From: DAOUKH01 sp965207995
GTDB lineage: Bacteria > Chloroflexota > Dehalococcoidia > SHYB01
Length of the DNA stretch: 64,000 nt
Reading direction: 5' to 3'
Assembly: GCA_965207995.1 (NCBI GenBank)
Contig: OZ242299.1
Coordinates: 1,922,001-1,986,000 of the forward strand
A model generated the notes under the pieces. It worked only from the letters and a program-made list of their open reading frames with translations, did no database searches and was not told the origin of the DNA. The translations under genes were made by a program, and so were the position numbers. Shown piece by piece: positions 15,990-24,469 of the stretch. Positions within the stretch are counted from its first letter, which is position 1; each line of letters begins with the position of its first letter.

Positions 15990-17306
15990 TCATTGAAGCT
16001 CCGGCGCGTAGTCCATGGTCATTCTACCCGTCGCCGACAGTTCGTCCATCTTCGCCGGCGGCGTGCCGAGCAGCGCACCGTAGACGAAGTCGTTGTGCTC
16101 CCCAAGCCGGCACGGCGGCATCCTGATCGCGTTGGGTGTGCGGCGCATCTTGAAGCTGATGCCGGGATAGCGGTGCGTGCCGCATTCGGCATGCGTGACG
16201 GGGTCGAAGAAGCCCCGGGCGGCGAGCTGCGGATCGTCGAAGGCTTCGCCCTCGTCGATGACCGCGCCCGCGGGCACACCCGCCTCTTGCAGCATCCGCA
16301 TCACCGCGTAGTGGTCGCGGGCGGCTGTCCAGGACGCGATGCGCTCGTCAAGCTCGTCGCGATGGGCGAGGCGGCCTTTGTTGGTGGCGAAGCGCTCGTC
16401 CCCCGTCCAGGACGCCGACGGGCCGGCGGCCTCACAGAAGGCGGCCCACTGCTCATCGGTGGAAATAGCGATCGTGACCCAGCGGTCGTCGCCCAGGCAT
16501 GGGTAGACGCCATGGGGAGCGTAGGAGGGGTGGCGGTTGCCGGTGGGCTCGACGTTGCGCCGGTTCATGGAGTACTCCATGAACGCCTCGCCGAGGTAGG
16601 TGGCGAAGTTCTCGGTCTGCGACAGCTCGACCAACTGACCCTGTCCCGTACGAGCCCGGTGGCGCAGCGCCATCACCGCGGCCAGTGCGCCCCCCACCCC
16701 CGACGGCCCGTCGGCGATGGGCAGGATGCCGCGCATGGTGACGTCCGTGTCCGGATAGCCGCGAATGTAGAGATGGCCGGCGACGGCCTCGATGTGGGAG
16801 CCGAAGGCGCGGAAGTTCTCGTACTCCCCGCCGAGGCCGAAGGCGGGGAGCCGCAGCATGACAACGTCGGGCCGCCGGGCCCGGACGTACTCCCACGTGA
16901 TGCCGAGCTTGTCCATGGTCGTCGGCACGTTGTTCTCGACGACGATGTCGGAGACGGCAAGCAGTTCGTCGAACGTGCGCAGGCCCTCCTCGGAGCGGAG
17001 GTCGACGGTCATGCTCAGCTTGTTGCGGGCGTGGTTCTGGAACATGGTGTACCGGTTCCACGGACGGGGTCCGGGGGTGTTGCCCGCGTAGCCGTACCCC
17101 GAGCCCTTGACCAGGCCGACGTACTCCTGAGTGGGCCGCGCCGCCGTGCCCCGCGTGTAAGGCACGAAGACCTCCGGCGTATCAAGCCGGATGACCTCGG
17201 CGCCCCAGTCCGCCAGGAGCATGGTGGCATAGGGGCCGGCCACGACCATCGTCAGGTCGAGCACTCGTATGCCCCGGAGAGGCGGCCGATGCGGCGGCGC
17301 GCCCAT
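15990..17306 (-). CDS. family III CoA-transferase, Asp-containing partner
   Basis: 438 residues from an ATG two bases after the upstream stop. Family marks are LRGIRVLDLTMVVAGPYATM, ADWGAEVIRLD, DIVVENNVPTTMDKLG and HRARTGQGQLVELSQ. The catalytic Asp aligns with Asp199 in LPIADGPSGVG. A long insertion rich in Gly/Tyr (about residues 60-85) separates the first Rossmann elements, as in the Asp-containing partner at 7528. Its neighbour upstream is a transferase lacking the Asp, so the two are likely subunits of one enzyme. Confidence 0.9.
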   Translation of the reverse strand: MGAPPHRPPLRGIRVLDLTMVVAGPYATMLLADWGAEVIRLDTPEVFVPYTRGTAARPTQEYVGLVKGSGYGYAGNTPGPRPWNRYTMFQNHARNKLSMTVDLRSEEGLRTFDELLAVSDIVVENNVPTTMDKLGITWEYVRARRPDVVMLRLPAFGLGGEYENFRAFGSHIEAVAGHLYIRGYPDTDVTMRGILPIADGPSGVGGALAAVMALRHRARTGQGQLVELSQTENFATYLGEAFMEYSMNRRNVEPTGNRHPSYAPHGVYPCLGDDRWVTIAISTDEQWAAFCEAAGPSASWTGDERFATNKGRLAHRDELDERIASWTAARDHYAVMRMLQEAGVPAGAVIDEGEAFDDPQLAARGFFDPVTHAECGTHRYPGISFKMRRTPNAIRMPPCRLGEHNDFVYGALLGTPPAKMDELSATGRMTMDYAPELQ

Positions 17307-17308
17307 CG

Positions 17309-18538
17309 CTAGACGGCTCCCGCCGCGGCGAGCGCATCGAGCTCGGCTTCCGTCCGCCCAAGCTCGCCGCGGAAGACCTCGGCGTTGTGCTCGCCGAGCA
17401 TGGGCGCGGGCCGGCCCCGACTCGCCGGCGTCGCCTCCATCCTGAACGGCGCGCCGGGGTATTCGAGGTCGCCGGCGACGGGATGCTCGACCGACTCCCA
17501 GAACCCGCGCTCGCGGTAGTAGGGGTGCTCGAAGAAGTGGCCCGGGGAGAAGATCGGCGCGGTCGCCAGGCCCACGGCCTGCGAGTCCCGCCACGCTTCG
17601 TCCATGGTGCGCTCCAGCAGCCAGGGGAGCAGGATTTCGTTGTTGAAGTGGTGGATGGACTCGGCGGAGCCGCCGTGTTCGTAGTGGGCGTAGAGCGGAT
17701 CGTCGAGCAGGTCGGCGCGTCCCACGAGCGCGGCGGCGCGGGGAAAGCGGGTCACTCCCGACCAGAAGCAGATGGCGCCGTCGGCGCAGGGAAAGATGCC
17801 GAAGGCGAGGTCCTCTGCGTCGGCTCGGCGCTTCACGAGCGCGCCGGTGTACTGGTGGTTGAGCATGAAGATACTGCGGCGGTCCTGGCTGGCCGCCTGG
17901 GTCTCGAAGATGGAGATGTCCACGTAGTCGCCCTCGCCGGTGAACTCCTGGCGGAAGAGGGCGGTGCAGGCGGCGAAGGCCGCCATTTGACCCGTTTGGT
18001 AGAGGCCGAGGGAGCCGCCGAGCTTCACGGGGGGCCGGTCGGGCGTGCCGGTCGATTGAAGCTGACCCCCCATGCCGTACGCGATGAGCTCGTTGGCGAG
18101 GAAGTCGCGGTACGGCCCCGTCTGCCCGAAGTTGGAGATCGAGACCATGACGAGGCCGGGATTGCGCTCCGCCAAAGAGTCGTAGTCGAGCCCCAGCCTC
18201 GTCATCACCCCCGGCCGGAAGTTCTCCACGACGATATCGGCCCGCTCTGCCAACTCTATGGCAAGTGCCTTCCCTTCGGGCAGGGACAGGTCGAGCGTGA
18301 CGCCGCGCTTGCTCATGTTGAGGTAGAGAAAGAGGCCGCTGCGCTCGGGGTGCGGCTCGTCGCCGGGGAAGGGCCCCATCCGGCGGGCGCCGTCGCCCGT
18401 GCCGGGGCGCTCGACTTTGATCACGTCGGCGCCGTAGGCGGCCAGCAGCTTGGTGCAGAACGGGCCGGCGATGTAGTGCGTCAGGTCGAGGACGCGCACA
18501 CCGTCGAGGGCCGAAGCCGGGGCCGGCGAAGGGTCCAC
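17309..18538 (-). CDS. family III CoA-transferase, partner lacking catalytic Asp
   Basis: 409 residues from a GTG at 18538 whose G is also the last base of the upstream TAG, so the longer frame into the hydratase gene is unlikely. It has LDGVRVLDLTHYIAGP, YGADVIKVERPG, the segment NMSKRGVTLDLSLPEG and FTGEGDYVDIS. The active-site Asp position is Leu179 in LGLYQTGQ by hand alignment. The sequence GTPDRPPVKLGG before this site resembles GPPDRPPVTIGE in the N-terminal half of the fused transferase at 29518, so these form one subfamily. Confidence 0.88.
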   Translation of the reverse strand: MDPSPAPASALDGVRVLDLTHYIAGPFCTKLLAAYGADVIKVERPGTGDGARRMGPFPGDEPHPERSGLFLYLNMSKRGVTLDLSLPEGKALAIELAERADIVVENFRPGVMTRLGLDYDSLAERNPGLVMVSISNFGQTGPYRDFLANELIAYGMGGQLQSTGTPDRPPVKLGGSLGLYQTGQMAAFAACTALFRQEFTGEGDYVDISIFETQAASQDRRSIFMLNHQYTGALVKRRADAEDLAFGIFPCADGAICFWSGVTRFPRAAALVGRADLLDDPLYAHYEHGGSAESIHHFNNEILLPWLLERTMDEAWRDSQAVGLATAPIFSPGHFFEHPYYRERGFWESVEHPVAGDLEYPGAPFRMEATPASRGRPAPMLGEHNAEVFRGELGRTEAELDALAAAGAV

Positions 18539-19332
18539 TACCGCAGCCGCCACCTGCGGCGCTGCGGGTTTGCCATCTTCTCTTCCATCTGGCGCTCGGC
18601 CTCGGGAGTGTTGCCCACCCGGTGGAACATCGAGCCCCACTCCAGGGCCTGCTCGCGGCCTACCTCGAGGCTCCGCCAGATCGCCTGCACCGTGCCCTGT
18701 GTGGCGATCGGCGGGTGCGACGCGATGGTCTCGGCCAAACGTTCCGCGGCGGGCATGAGCTCGTCCTGAGGCAGCACCTCGCTCACGAGGCCGATCTCGT
18801 AGGCGCGCTTGGCGCTGAGGCGCTCGTCGGCGCCGGTGAGCGCGATGCGGAGCACCTCGCCGATGGGAACCCGGCGGGCGAGGCCGATGGGTTCGAGCGC
18901 GGCGACGAGCCCAAAAGAGACGTGCGTGTCGAAGAAGGTGGCGTTCTCCGAGCAGATCACGATGTCGCTGTCGTAGATGAAGTAGAACCCGCCGGCGTTG
19001 CAGATGCCGTTGACGGCGGTGATCACCGGCTTCCAGATGCCGTTCTGCTTCGAGGTGAGCCGGGCCCCGCTGTCCTCATAGTGCCAGGGGTCGACGTCTC
19101 GGCGGCTGTCGGGGTCCTCCCCCTCGCGGATGTCGACCCCGCTGCAGAAGGCCCGGTCCCCGGCGCCGGTTACGATGATCACGCGGACGTCGTCATCTCG
19201 CTTGACGTCGGACCAGACTTCCTTGAGCTCGCGCTGCATCGTCCGGTTGAAGGCATTGAGCGCGTCGGGCCGGTTGAGACGGAGCAGGGCGCGCCCGCCC
19301 GCCTTTTCGTACACCAGGGTTTCGAGTTCCAA
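18538..19332 (-). CDS. enoyl-CoA hydratase/isomerase family protein
   Basis: Crotonase fold: ALLRLNRPDALNAFN, the oxyanion-hole segment DRAFCSGVDIREGE, and ITAVNGICNAGGFYFIYDSDIVI. One of the two catalytic Glu positions is not obvious (GGFYFIYDSD where many have GGGxELAL), so hydratase activity is uncertain and an isomerase or hydrolase role is possible. I place the start at the TTG at 19332, which has GGAGG 8 bp upstream. The longer 286-residue frame would begin inside the promoter's -35 box. First gene of the seven-gene leftward operon. Confidence 0.85.
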   Translation of the reverse strand: MELETLVYEKAGGRALLRLNRPDALNAFNRTMQRELKEVWSDVKRDDDVRVIIVTGAGDRAFCSGVDIREGEDPDSRRDVDPWHYEDSGARLTSKQNGIWKPVITAVNGICNAGGFYFIYDSDIVICSENATFFDTHVSFGLVAALEPIGLARRVPIGEVLRIALTGADERLSAKRAYEIGLVSEVLPQDELMPAAERLAETIASHPPIATQGTVQAIWRSLEVGREQALEWGSMFHRVGNTPEAERQMEEKMANPQRRRWRLR

Positions 19333-19369
19333 GCGCGAGGCCTCCGGGGAACGGTGGGAACAGAGCCGG

Positions 19370-19398
19370 ATTGTAGGCTCGGTGAATATACTGTTCAA
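19370..19398 (-). promoter_or_regulatory. sigma70-type promoter of the seven-gene operon
   Basis: Leftward TTGAAC (19398-19393), 17 bp, TACAAT (19375-19370). The predicted start at about 19363 leaves a 31-nt leader containing GGAGG before the TTG at 19332. It also rules out the longer hydratase reading frame. Confidence 0.65.
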
Positions 19399-19441
19399 GT
19401 ATGTATCGGGGACTTAGGGTTGCGTCCGGGCCCCGCGCCCG

Positions 19442-20701
19442 GTGACGACCGGGCAGGACGAGGTGGCCGGAGCGGTGCGCGGCGACTGGCTCTGGTTGGC
19501 GATGATCGCGGTGGCCATCTTCGCCGTCGCCCTTCCAATTTCCAGCTACCCCTCCGCGCTGCCGATCATCCGTGAAGCCTGGGGCCTCTCGGATACCGAG
19601 GCGGGGCTCATCAACGGAATGGCGTCGGCGGGGTCGGTGATCGGCGCCCTGGTGCTCATCCCGCTGACCGACAAGTGGCGCGCCGACCGGGTGCTGCTCG
19701 CGTCGGCGCTGACGACGGCGGTCGGGCACCTGCTTTTCCCCCTCGCGGCGGAGAACTTGGCCACCGCCGCGCCGATGCGCCTCGCGGCGGGGCTGGGGCT
19801 CGCTGGCGTCTACGTGACCGGCACGCGAATCGTCGCCGAACGGTTCCCCACCACGGTCCGCGCCCGGGCCGTGGGAATCTACGTGACGTGCTTCTACTTG
19901 GGGACGGCCGCCTCGTTCGCCCTGACCGGCGCCCTGATTCCGGTGTTGGAGTGGCGCGGCGCCTACACCGTGGCCGCGGGAGCGTCGTTCCTCACGTTGG
20001 TCATCTATGCCCTCTCCCTGCGGGGGTACAGACCCACCGCCGCTCCGGCATCGGCGGGCCGGATCGATTTCACCGTGCTCAAGAACAAGAACGTCGCGGT
20101 GGTGATCCTGGGCTACTTCTTGCATTCGGTCGAGCTCATCCACGTGCGGACGTGGCTCGCGCCCTTCCTCGCCTTCATCCTGGTGACGCAGGGTGGCCTT
20201 CCGGGCGAATCGGCGGCGGCCGAGGCAGCGGTGATCGTCGGCGTCGCCGGGCTGTTGGGTGCACTGGCCCCCTTCGCGGGCGGGGTGCTCTCCGACCGGG
20301 TCGGCCGCCTTCGCGGCGCCATGCTGCTCTTCGTTGTCAGCGGGGCCCTCTCCTTCGCCATAGGCTGGACGGTGGAGTTACCCTGGGCGACCGTCGTTGC
20401 GCTCGCCTTCATCTACTCGACCGCGGTGGGCGCCGACTCCGCGATCTATTCCAGCGCGATCACCGAGGTCGCCGATCCGGCGCGCCTGGGCTCGACGTTG
20501 GGGGTGCACGCCTTCGGTGCGTTCGGCGCGGGCGTCATCTCGCCGGTCCTCTTCGGCGCGGTGCTGGACCTGGTGGGGAGGGAGCACACCGCAGCATGGG
20601 GGCTCGCGTTCGGTACGGCGGGGGTCGGGGCGGTGATCGCCATCACCGCGATGGCATGGCTTCAAGCGCAGGGCCGGGGAGCGCGTCGGCCCATTGCCTA
20701 A
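19442..20701 (+). CDS. MFS transporter
   Basis: 419 residues with about 12 hydrophobic segments and the MFS loop LTDKWRADRVLLAS between helices 2 and 3, repeated as LSDRVGRLRGAML between helices 8 and 9. GLSDTEAGLINGMASAGSVIG and RLAAGLGLAGVYVTGTRIVAERFPTTVRARAVG are typical. Start GTG at 19442, without a clear Shine-Dalgarno site. It is divergent from the catabolic operon and could import that operon's substrate. The substrate is unknown. Confidence 0.88.
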   Translation: MTTGQDEVAGAVRGDWLWLAMIAVAIFAVALPISSYPSALPIIREAWGLSDTEAGLINGMASAGSVIGALVLIPLTDKWRADRVLLASALTTAVGHLLFPLAAENLATAAPMRLAAGLGLAGVYVTGTRIVAERFPTTVRARAVGIYVTCFYLGTAASFALTGALIPVLEWRGAYTVAAGASFLTLVIYALSLRGYRPTAAPASAGRIDFTVLKNKNVAVVILGYFLHSVELIHVRTWLAPFLAFILVTQGGLPGESAAAEAAVIVGVAGLLGALAPFAGGVLSDRVGRLRGAMLLFVVSGALSFAIGWTVELPWATVVALAFIYSTAVGADSAIYSSAITEVADPARLGSTLGVHAFGAFGAGVISPVLFGAVLDLVGREHTAAWGLAFGTAGVGAVIAITAMAWLQAQGRGARRPIA

Positions 20702-20761
20702 GTCACCTATACGTGGTACGTTTTCTCCGCAGGTCTACGCGAGACGTATCGGGAGCAGAGC

Positions 20762-21238
20762 ATGTCCGCCAGAGTCCATGTTCACCTAGCCGTTGCCGAC
20801 ATCGACGAGAGCCGCGGCTTCTACGAGAAGTTTCTCGACGTGGAACCGGTGAAGGTAAAGCCCGGCTACGTGAAATTCCTGCCCGACGTGGCGCCGCTGA
20901 ACCTTGCCATGTTCGAGGCGAGCAACGGCCGGACCCTCGGCAAGCCGCCCCACCTCGGCATCCAGGTCGAATCGACGGAAGAAGTCCAGGCCCACCTTCG
21001 GCGCGTCAAGGGGCGCGGCCTCCCCGTGCGGGAGGAGATGGGTGTGGACTGTTGCCACGCGAACCAGGACAAGTTCTGGGTGCAGGACCCGGACGGCGTG
21101 GAGTGGGAAGTCTACAACGTCAACTACGACTTGGAAGACGAGATAGAGGAGCTGCTTCCCCCGAAGCGGGCGGCCCAGCCGGTCACGCTGGAAATGGCTC
21201 CGAGCGGGGGCGCGTCGAATTCCTGTTGCCAGACATGA
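20762..21238 (+). CDS. ArsI/CadI-like VOC dioxygenase with vicinal cysteines
   Basis: 158 residues of the glyoxalase/VOC fold: VHLAVADIDESRGFYEKF at the start, PPHLGIQVES in the middle and FWVQDPDGVEWEVYNV near the end. The pair Cys97-Cys98 in GVDCCHANQDK and the metal-ligand candidates His8, His64 and Glu116 match the arrangement in ArsI C-As lyases, which bind trivalent organoarsenicals through adjacent cysteines and cleave C-As bonds with Fe(II) and O2. The tail ends SNSCCQT, a second Cys pair of the sort seen in CadI/ArsI proteins. Confidence is high for the family, moderate for arsenic as substrate. A terminator follows. Confidence 0.85.
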   Translation: MSARVHVHLAVADIDESRGFYEKFLDVEPVKVKPGYVKFLPDVAPLNLAMFEASNGRTLGKPPHLGIQVESTEEVQAHLRRVKGRGLPVREEMGVDCCHANQDKFWVQDPDGVEWEVYNVNYDLEDEIEELLPPKRAAQPVTLEMAPSGGASNSCCQT

Positions 21239-21260
21239 GATCAACGGCGCCGAACGGCGG

Positions 21261-21294
21261 AAGGCCCCTGGGAGTGACTGGGGGCTTTTCTTTG
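21261..21294 (+). terminator. Rho-independent terminator after the ArsI/CadI-like gene
   Basis: Stem AAGGCCCC (21261-21268) pairs with GGGGCTTT (21281-21288), with one G-T pair, followed by TCTTT. It separates the dioxygenase from the PadR gene. Confidence 0.65.
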
Positions 21295-21326
21295 CCGTCC
21301 TGCGTCTGAAGGGTTAGGAATAGCTT

Positions 21327-21725
21327 ATGAGTTGGGGTTCGACCGAGTATTGGGACATGCTCATCCGGCGGAGCCTCTCGCGGTTCTTCATGCTGCGGGC
21401 GCTCTACGAACAGCCGTCGCACGGTTACCAGTTGAAGGAGGCCGTGAAGAAGGTAGCTCAGGGCTGCTGCGACCCGACGGACGCCATGATCTACCCGGCC
21501 CTGAAGGAGCTCGTGGCCAGCGGCTATGTCGAGGTGCGCATGGAGAACCAGGGCGCCCGCGAGCGAAAGATCTGTACCCTAACGAGCAAGGGGCTCGAGG
21601 CCTACAAGGCCGCCGCGGCCGCCTGGAGCACGGTGCTGCCCCACATACGGGAAGCGATCGACGTCGCGGAACAGGCGGAAGACGTGCCGGCCCGGACTGA
21701 GGAGCCCGCGCCTGTCCTGCCCTGA
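21327..21725 (+). CDS. PadR-family transcriptional regulator with vicinal cysteines
   Basis: 132 residues. The winged helix is typical of PadR: FFMLRALYEQPSHGYQLKEAV, then DAMIYPALKELVASGYVEV and the wing RKICTLTSKGLEAYKA. A Cys-Cys pair lies in QGCCDPTDAM, just before the recognition helix, where an inducer-sensing site could act on DNA binding. It follows a gene for a dicysteine ArsI/CadI-like enzyme, so a thiol-reactive inducer such as As(III) is a reasonable guess. AGGA lies 7 bp before the ATG. Proline-rich tail. Confidence 0.85.
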   Translation: MSWGSTEYWDMLIRRSLSRFFMLRALYEQPSHGYQLKEAVKKVAQGCCDPTDAMIYPALKELVASGYVEVRMENQGARERKICTLTSKGLEAYKAAAAAWSTVLPHIREAIDVAEQAEDVPARTEEPAPVLP

Positions 21726-21746
21726 GGTCTCGGCCCGGCGCGCCGG

Positions 21747-22895
<1,149 letters not shown>

Positions 22896-22928
22896 GTCCT
22901 ACTCCGTTGGCGGGCCGTCCGACGCAAG

Positions 22929-22951
22929 AACGCGCCCCTAGGGAGCGCGTT
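22929..22951 (-). terminator. terminator-like hairpin
   Basis: AACGCGC (22929-22935) and GCGCGTT (22945-22951) form a 7-bp stem; the loop contains CCCTAGGG, itself self-complementary. There is no T-run, so a termination role is uncertain. It lies between 22978-24405 and the acyl-CoA dehydrogenase gene. Confidence 0.35.
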
Positions 22952-22977
22952 CCTCAGCGTCGTTGGCCAGGGCCTCA

Positions 22978-24405
22978 CTATCCCTGCTTGGCGGTCGCCG
23001 GGCGGGGCGCGCCGCCGCTGAGCTTCGCGAGTTGGTCGTCCATGGCGATGTGCAGCTCGTAGACGAGATCGTAGAGCTTCATGGCGTTGGCGAACGTGGC
23101 CTGGGGACGGTCCCTCGTGGCGCGGTCAGCTACGAGCATGTCGTCGGTGATGGCGGCGATCTGCTTCAGAATCCGGCCGGACTTGGTGTTCTTCCACTTG
23201 TCGGGGAAGTCGAGGGAGACGACCGCCTGCTTGAAGTCGGCGGCCCAGAAGCCGATCATCTCGCGGAAGGCCTTGGCTTCGTCGCCGTCGTGGCGGGCGG
23301 TTCGGGCGGCGAGCCACCGCAGCCCGTCGGCCTCGGCGAGGGCCTCGCTCATCTCGGCGGGGCTCCTGAACTCGGAGGCCGCGGGGATGGCCGCGGTAGC
23401 GCGGGCCATCGCTTCCTCCTTCCTCGCCTCCGGCAGGTCGACGTAAAGCGCGATCGTGTTCAGCCGCTGCCACTCGGGACGGAGGAACTGCCCCTTCAGG
23501 CTGGCAATGGCCCCGAACACCCGGTTGTGGTACGGCTTGAGGACGTAGGAGCGGAAGGAGAAGGGGTCGGGCAGGCCCTTGTTGGGGCCATCGGGGTCGT
23601 AGTCGGCGATCTCGACGCAGCTCGGGTCGCCGTAGTGGATGCGGGTGAGGTACTTCACCTTCAGGCCCGGGAGCATCGACTCGACGCCGCGGATGCAGAC
23701 GGAGGTCGCCACGATCTCGCCAAAGGCGCGTACCGTCTCCGGCGAGTAGCCGAGCCGCCCCGCGATCGCCACCGGCGTGCAGAAGGTGATGTTGCGCTCG
23801 GCGCGGGTCGGCGTCATCAGGCCGACGTCGTACTGCACGCCGAAGAAGGCGTCGGTGCCCGCCAGCATGCCGATGGCCGTCTTCGCGTCGATCTCGTCGA
23901 AGGCGAATTGGTCGGCGACGGTGTCCCAGTACATGCGCTCGGCGGCGACTTCTTCCCAGGCCTGTTCCACCACGTGCTGCGGCTTCTCGCCCTTGAATGC
24001 CTCGAGCACTTCGCAGCTGATGCCCATAAGGAGCCCACCCACGGCTTGGAAGGCGCGTTCCATGTGCTGGGGTTCGAGGGCGGCGAGGCTAGTGGTTCCG
24101 GCGACGGCCTCGATCAGGTCGGCGGCGTCGGCGGTGGTGAGGTCGATCTTCTCCGGCGAGAGGTCGAGCCCCATGTTCTTGCCGAGCTTCGCGCCGGACG
24201 TGCGGACCACCTCGGCCCCGGGCGCACCGAGCTGTTCGGCGACGCGCCGGCCGACGTTCACGATCATTCGCGACAGGACGGGGATCGAGCGACGCTGCTG
24301 CTCGAACACCGGGACGTTCGCGACCGCGTCCTTGACCTGTTCAGGACTGAACTTCCTGTCCGTCTTCCACTCCGATGCCGTCGCTGCTTCTTTCGCTTGC
24401 GTCAT
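22978..24405 (-). CDS. unrecognised 475-residue protein paired with a UGSC-like gene
   Basis: I do not recognise this family. The protein appears soluble: no signal peptide or membrane helix, a charged N-terminus (TASEWKTDRKFSPEQVKDAV), much predicted helix, and cysteines in NITFCTPVAIAG, ATSVCIRGVES, GDPSCVEIADYD and GISCEVLEAF. The region GAIASLKGQFLRPEWQRLNT is followed by helical Ala/Glu-rich sequence. It starts 64 bp after the UGSC-like gene on the same strand, so the two are probably co-transcribed and may act together. Codon use and frame are those of a real gene. Confidence 0.7.
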   Translation of the reverse strand: MTQAKEAATASEWKTDRKFSPEQVKDAVANVPVFEQQRRSIPVLSRMIVNVGRRVAEQLGAPGAEVVRTSGAKLGKNMGLDLSPEKIDLTTADAADLIEAVAGTTSLAALEPQHMERAFQAVGGLLMGISCEVLEAFKGEKPQHVVEQAWEEVAAERMYWDTVADQFAFDEIDAKTAIGMLAGTDAFFGVQYDVGLMTPTRAERNITFCTPVAIAGRLGYSPETVRAFGEIVATSVCIRGVESMLPGLKVKYLTRIHYGDPSCVEIADYDPDGPNKGLPDPFSFRSYVLKPYHNRVFGAIASLKGQFLRPEWQRLNTIALYVDLPEARKEEAMARATAAIPAASEFRSPAEMSEALAEADGLRWLAARTARHDGDEAKAFREMIGFWAADFKQAVVSLDFPDKWKNTKSGRILKQIAAITDDMLVADRATRDRPQATFANAMKLYDLVYELHIAMDDQLAKLSGGAPRPATAKQG

Positions 24406-24469
24406 CTGATGGCCTCCATGCGTGTCCTGTTAGCAAGTGCGCCGTAACGCCCTAATCTGCCGAGCATCC

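Noticed and set aside
19387..19392. TATACT as a rightward -10 for the MFS gene at 19442
   Set aside because: No -35 at a proper distance; it lies within the leftward promoter spacer.
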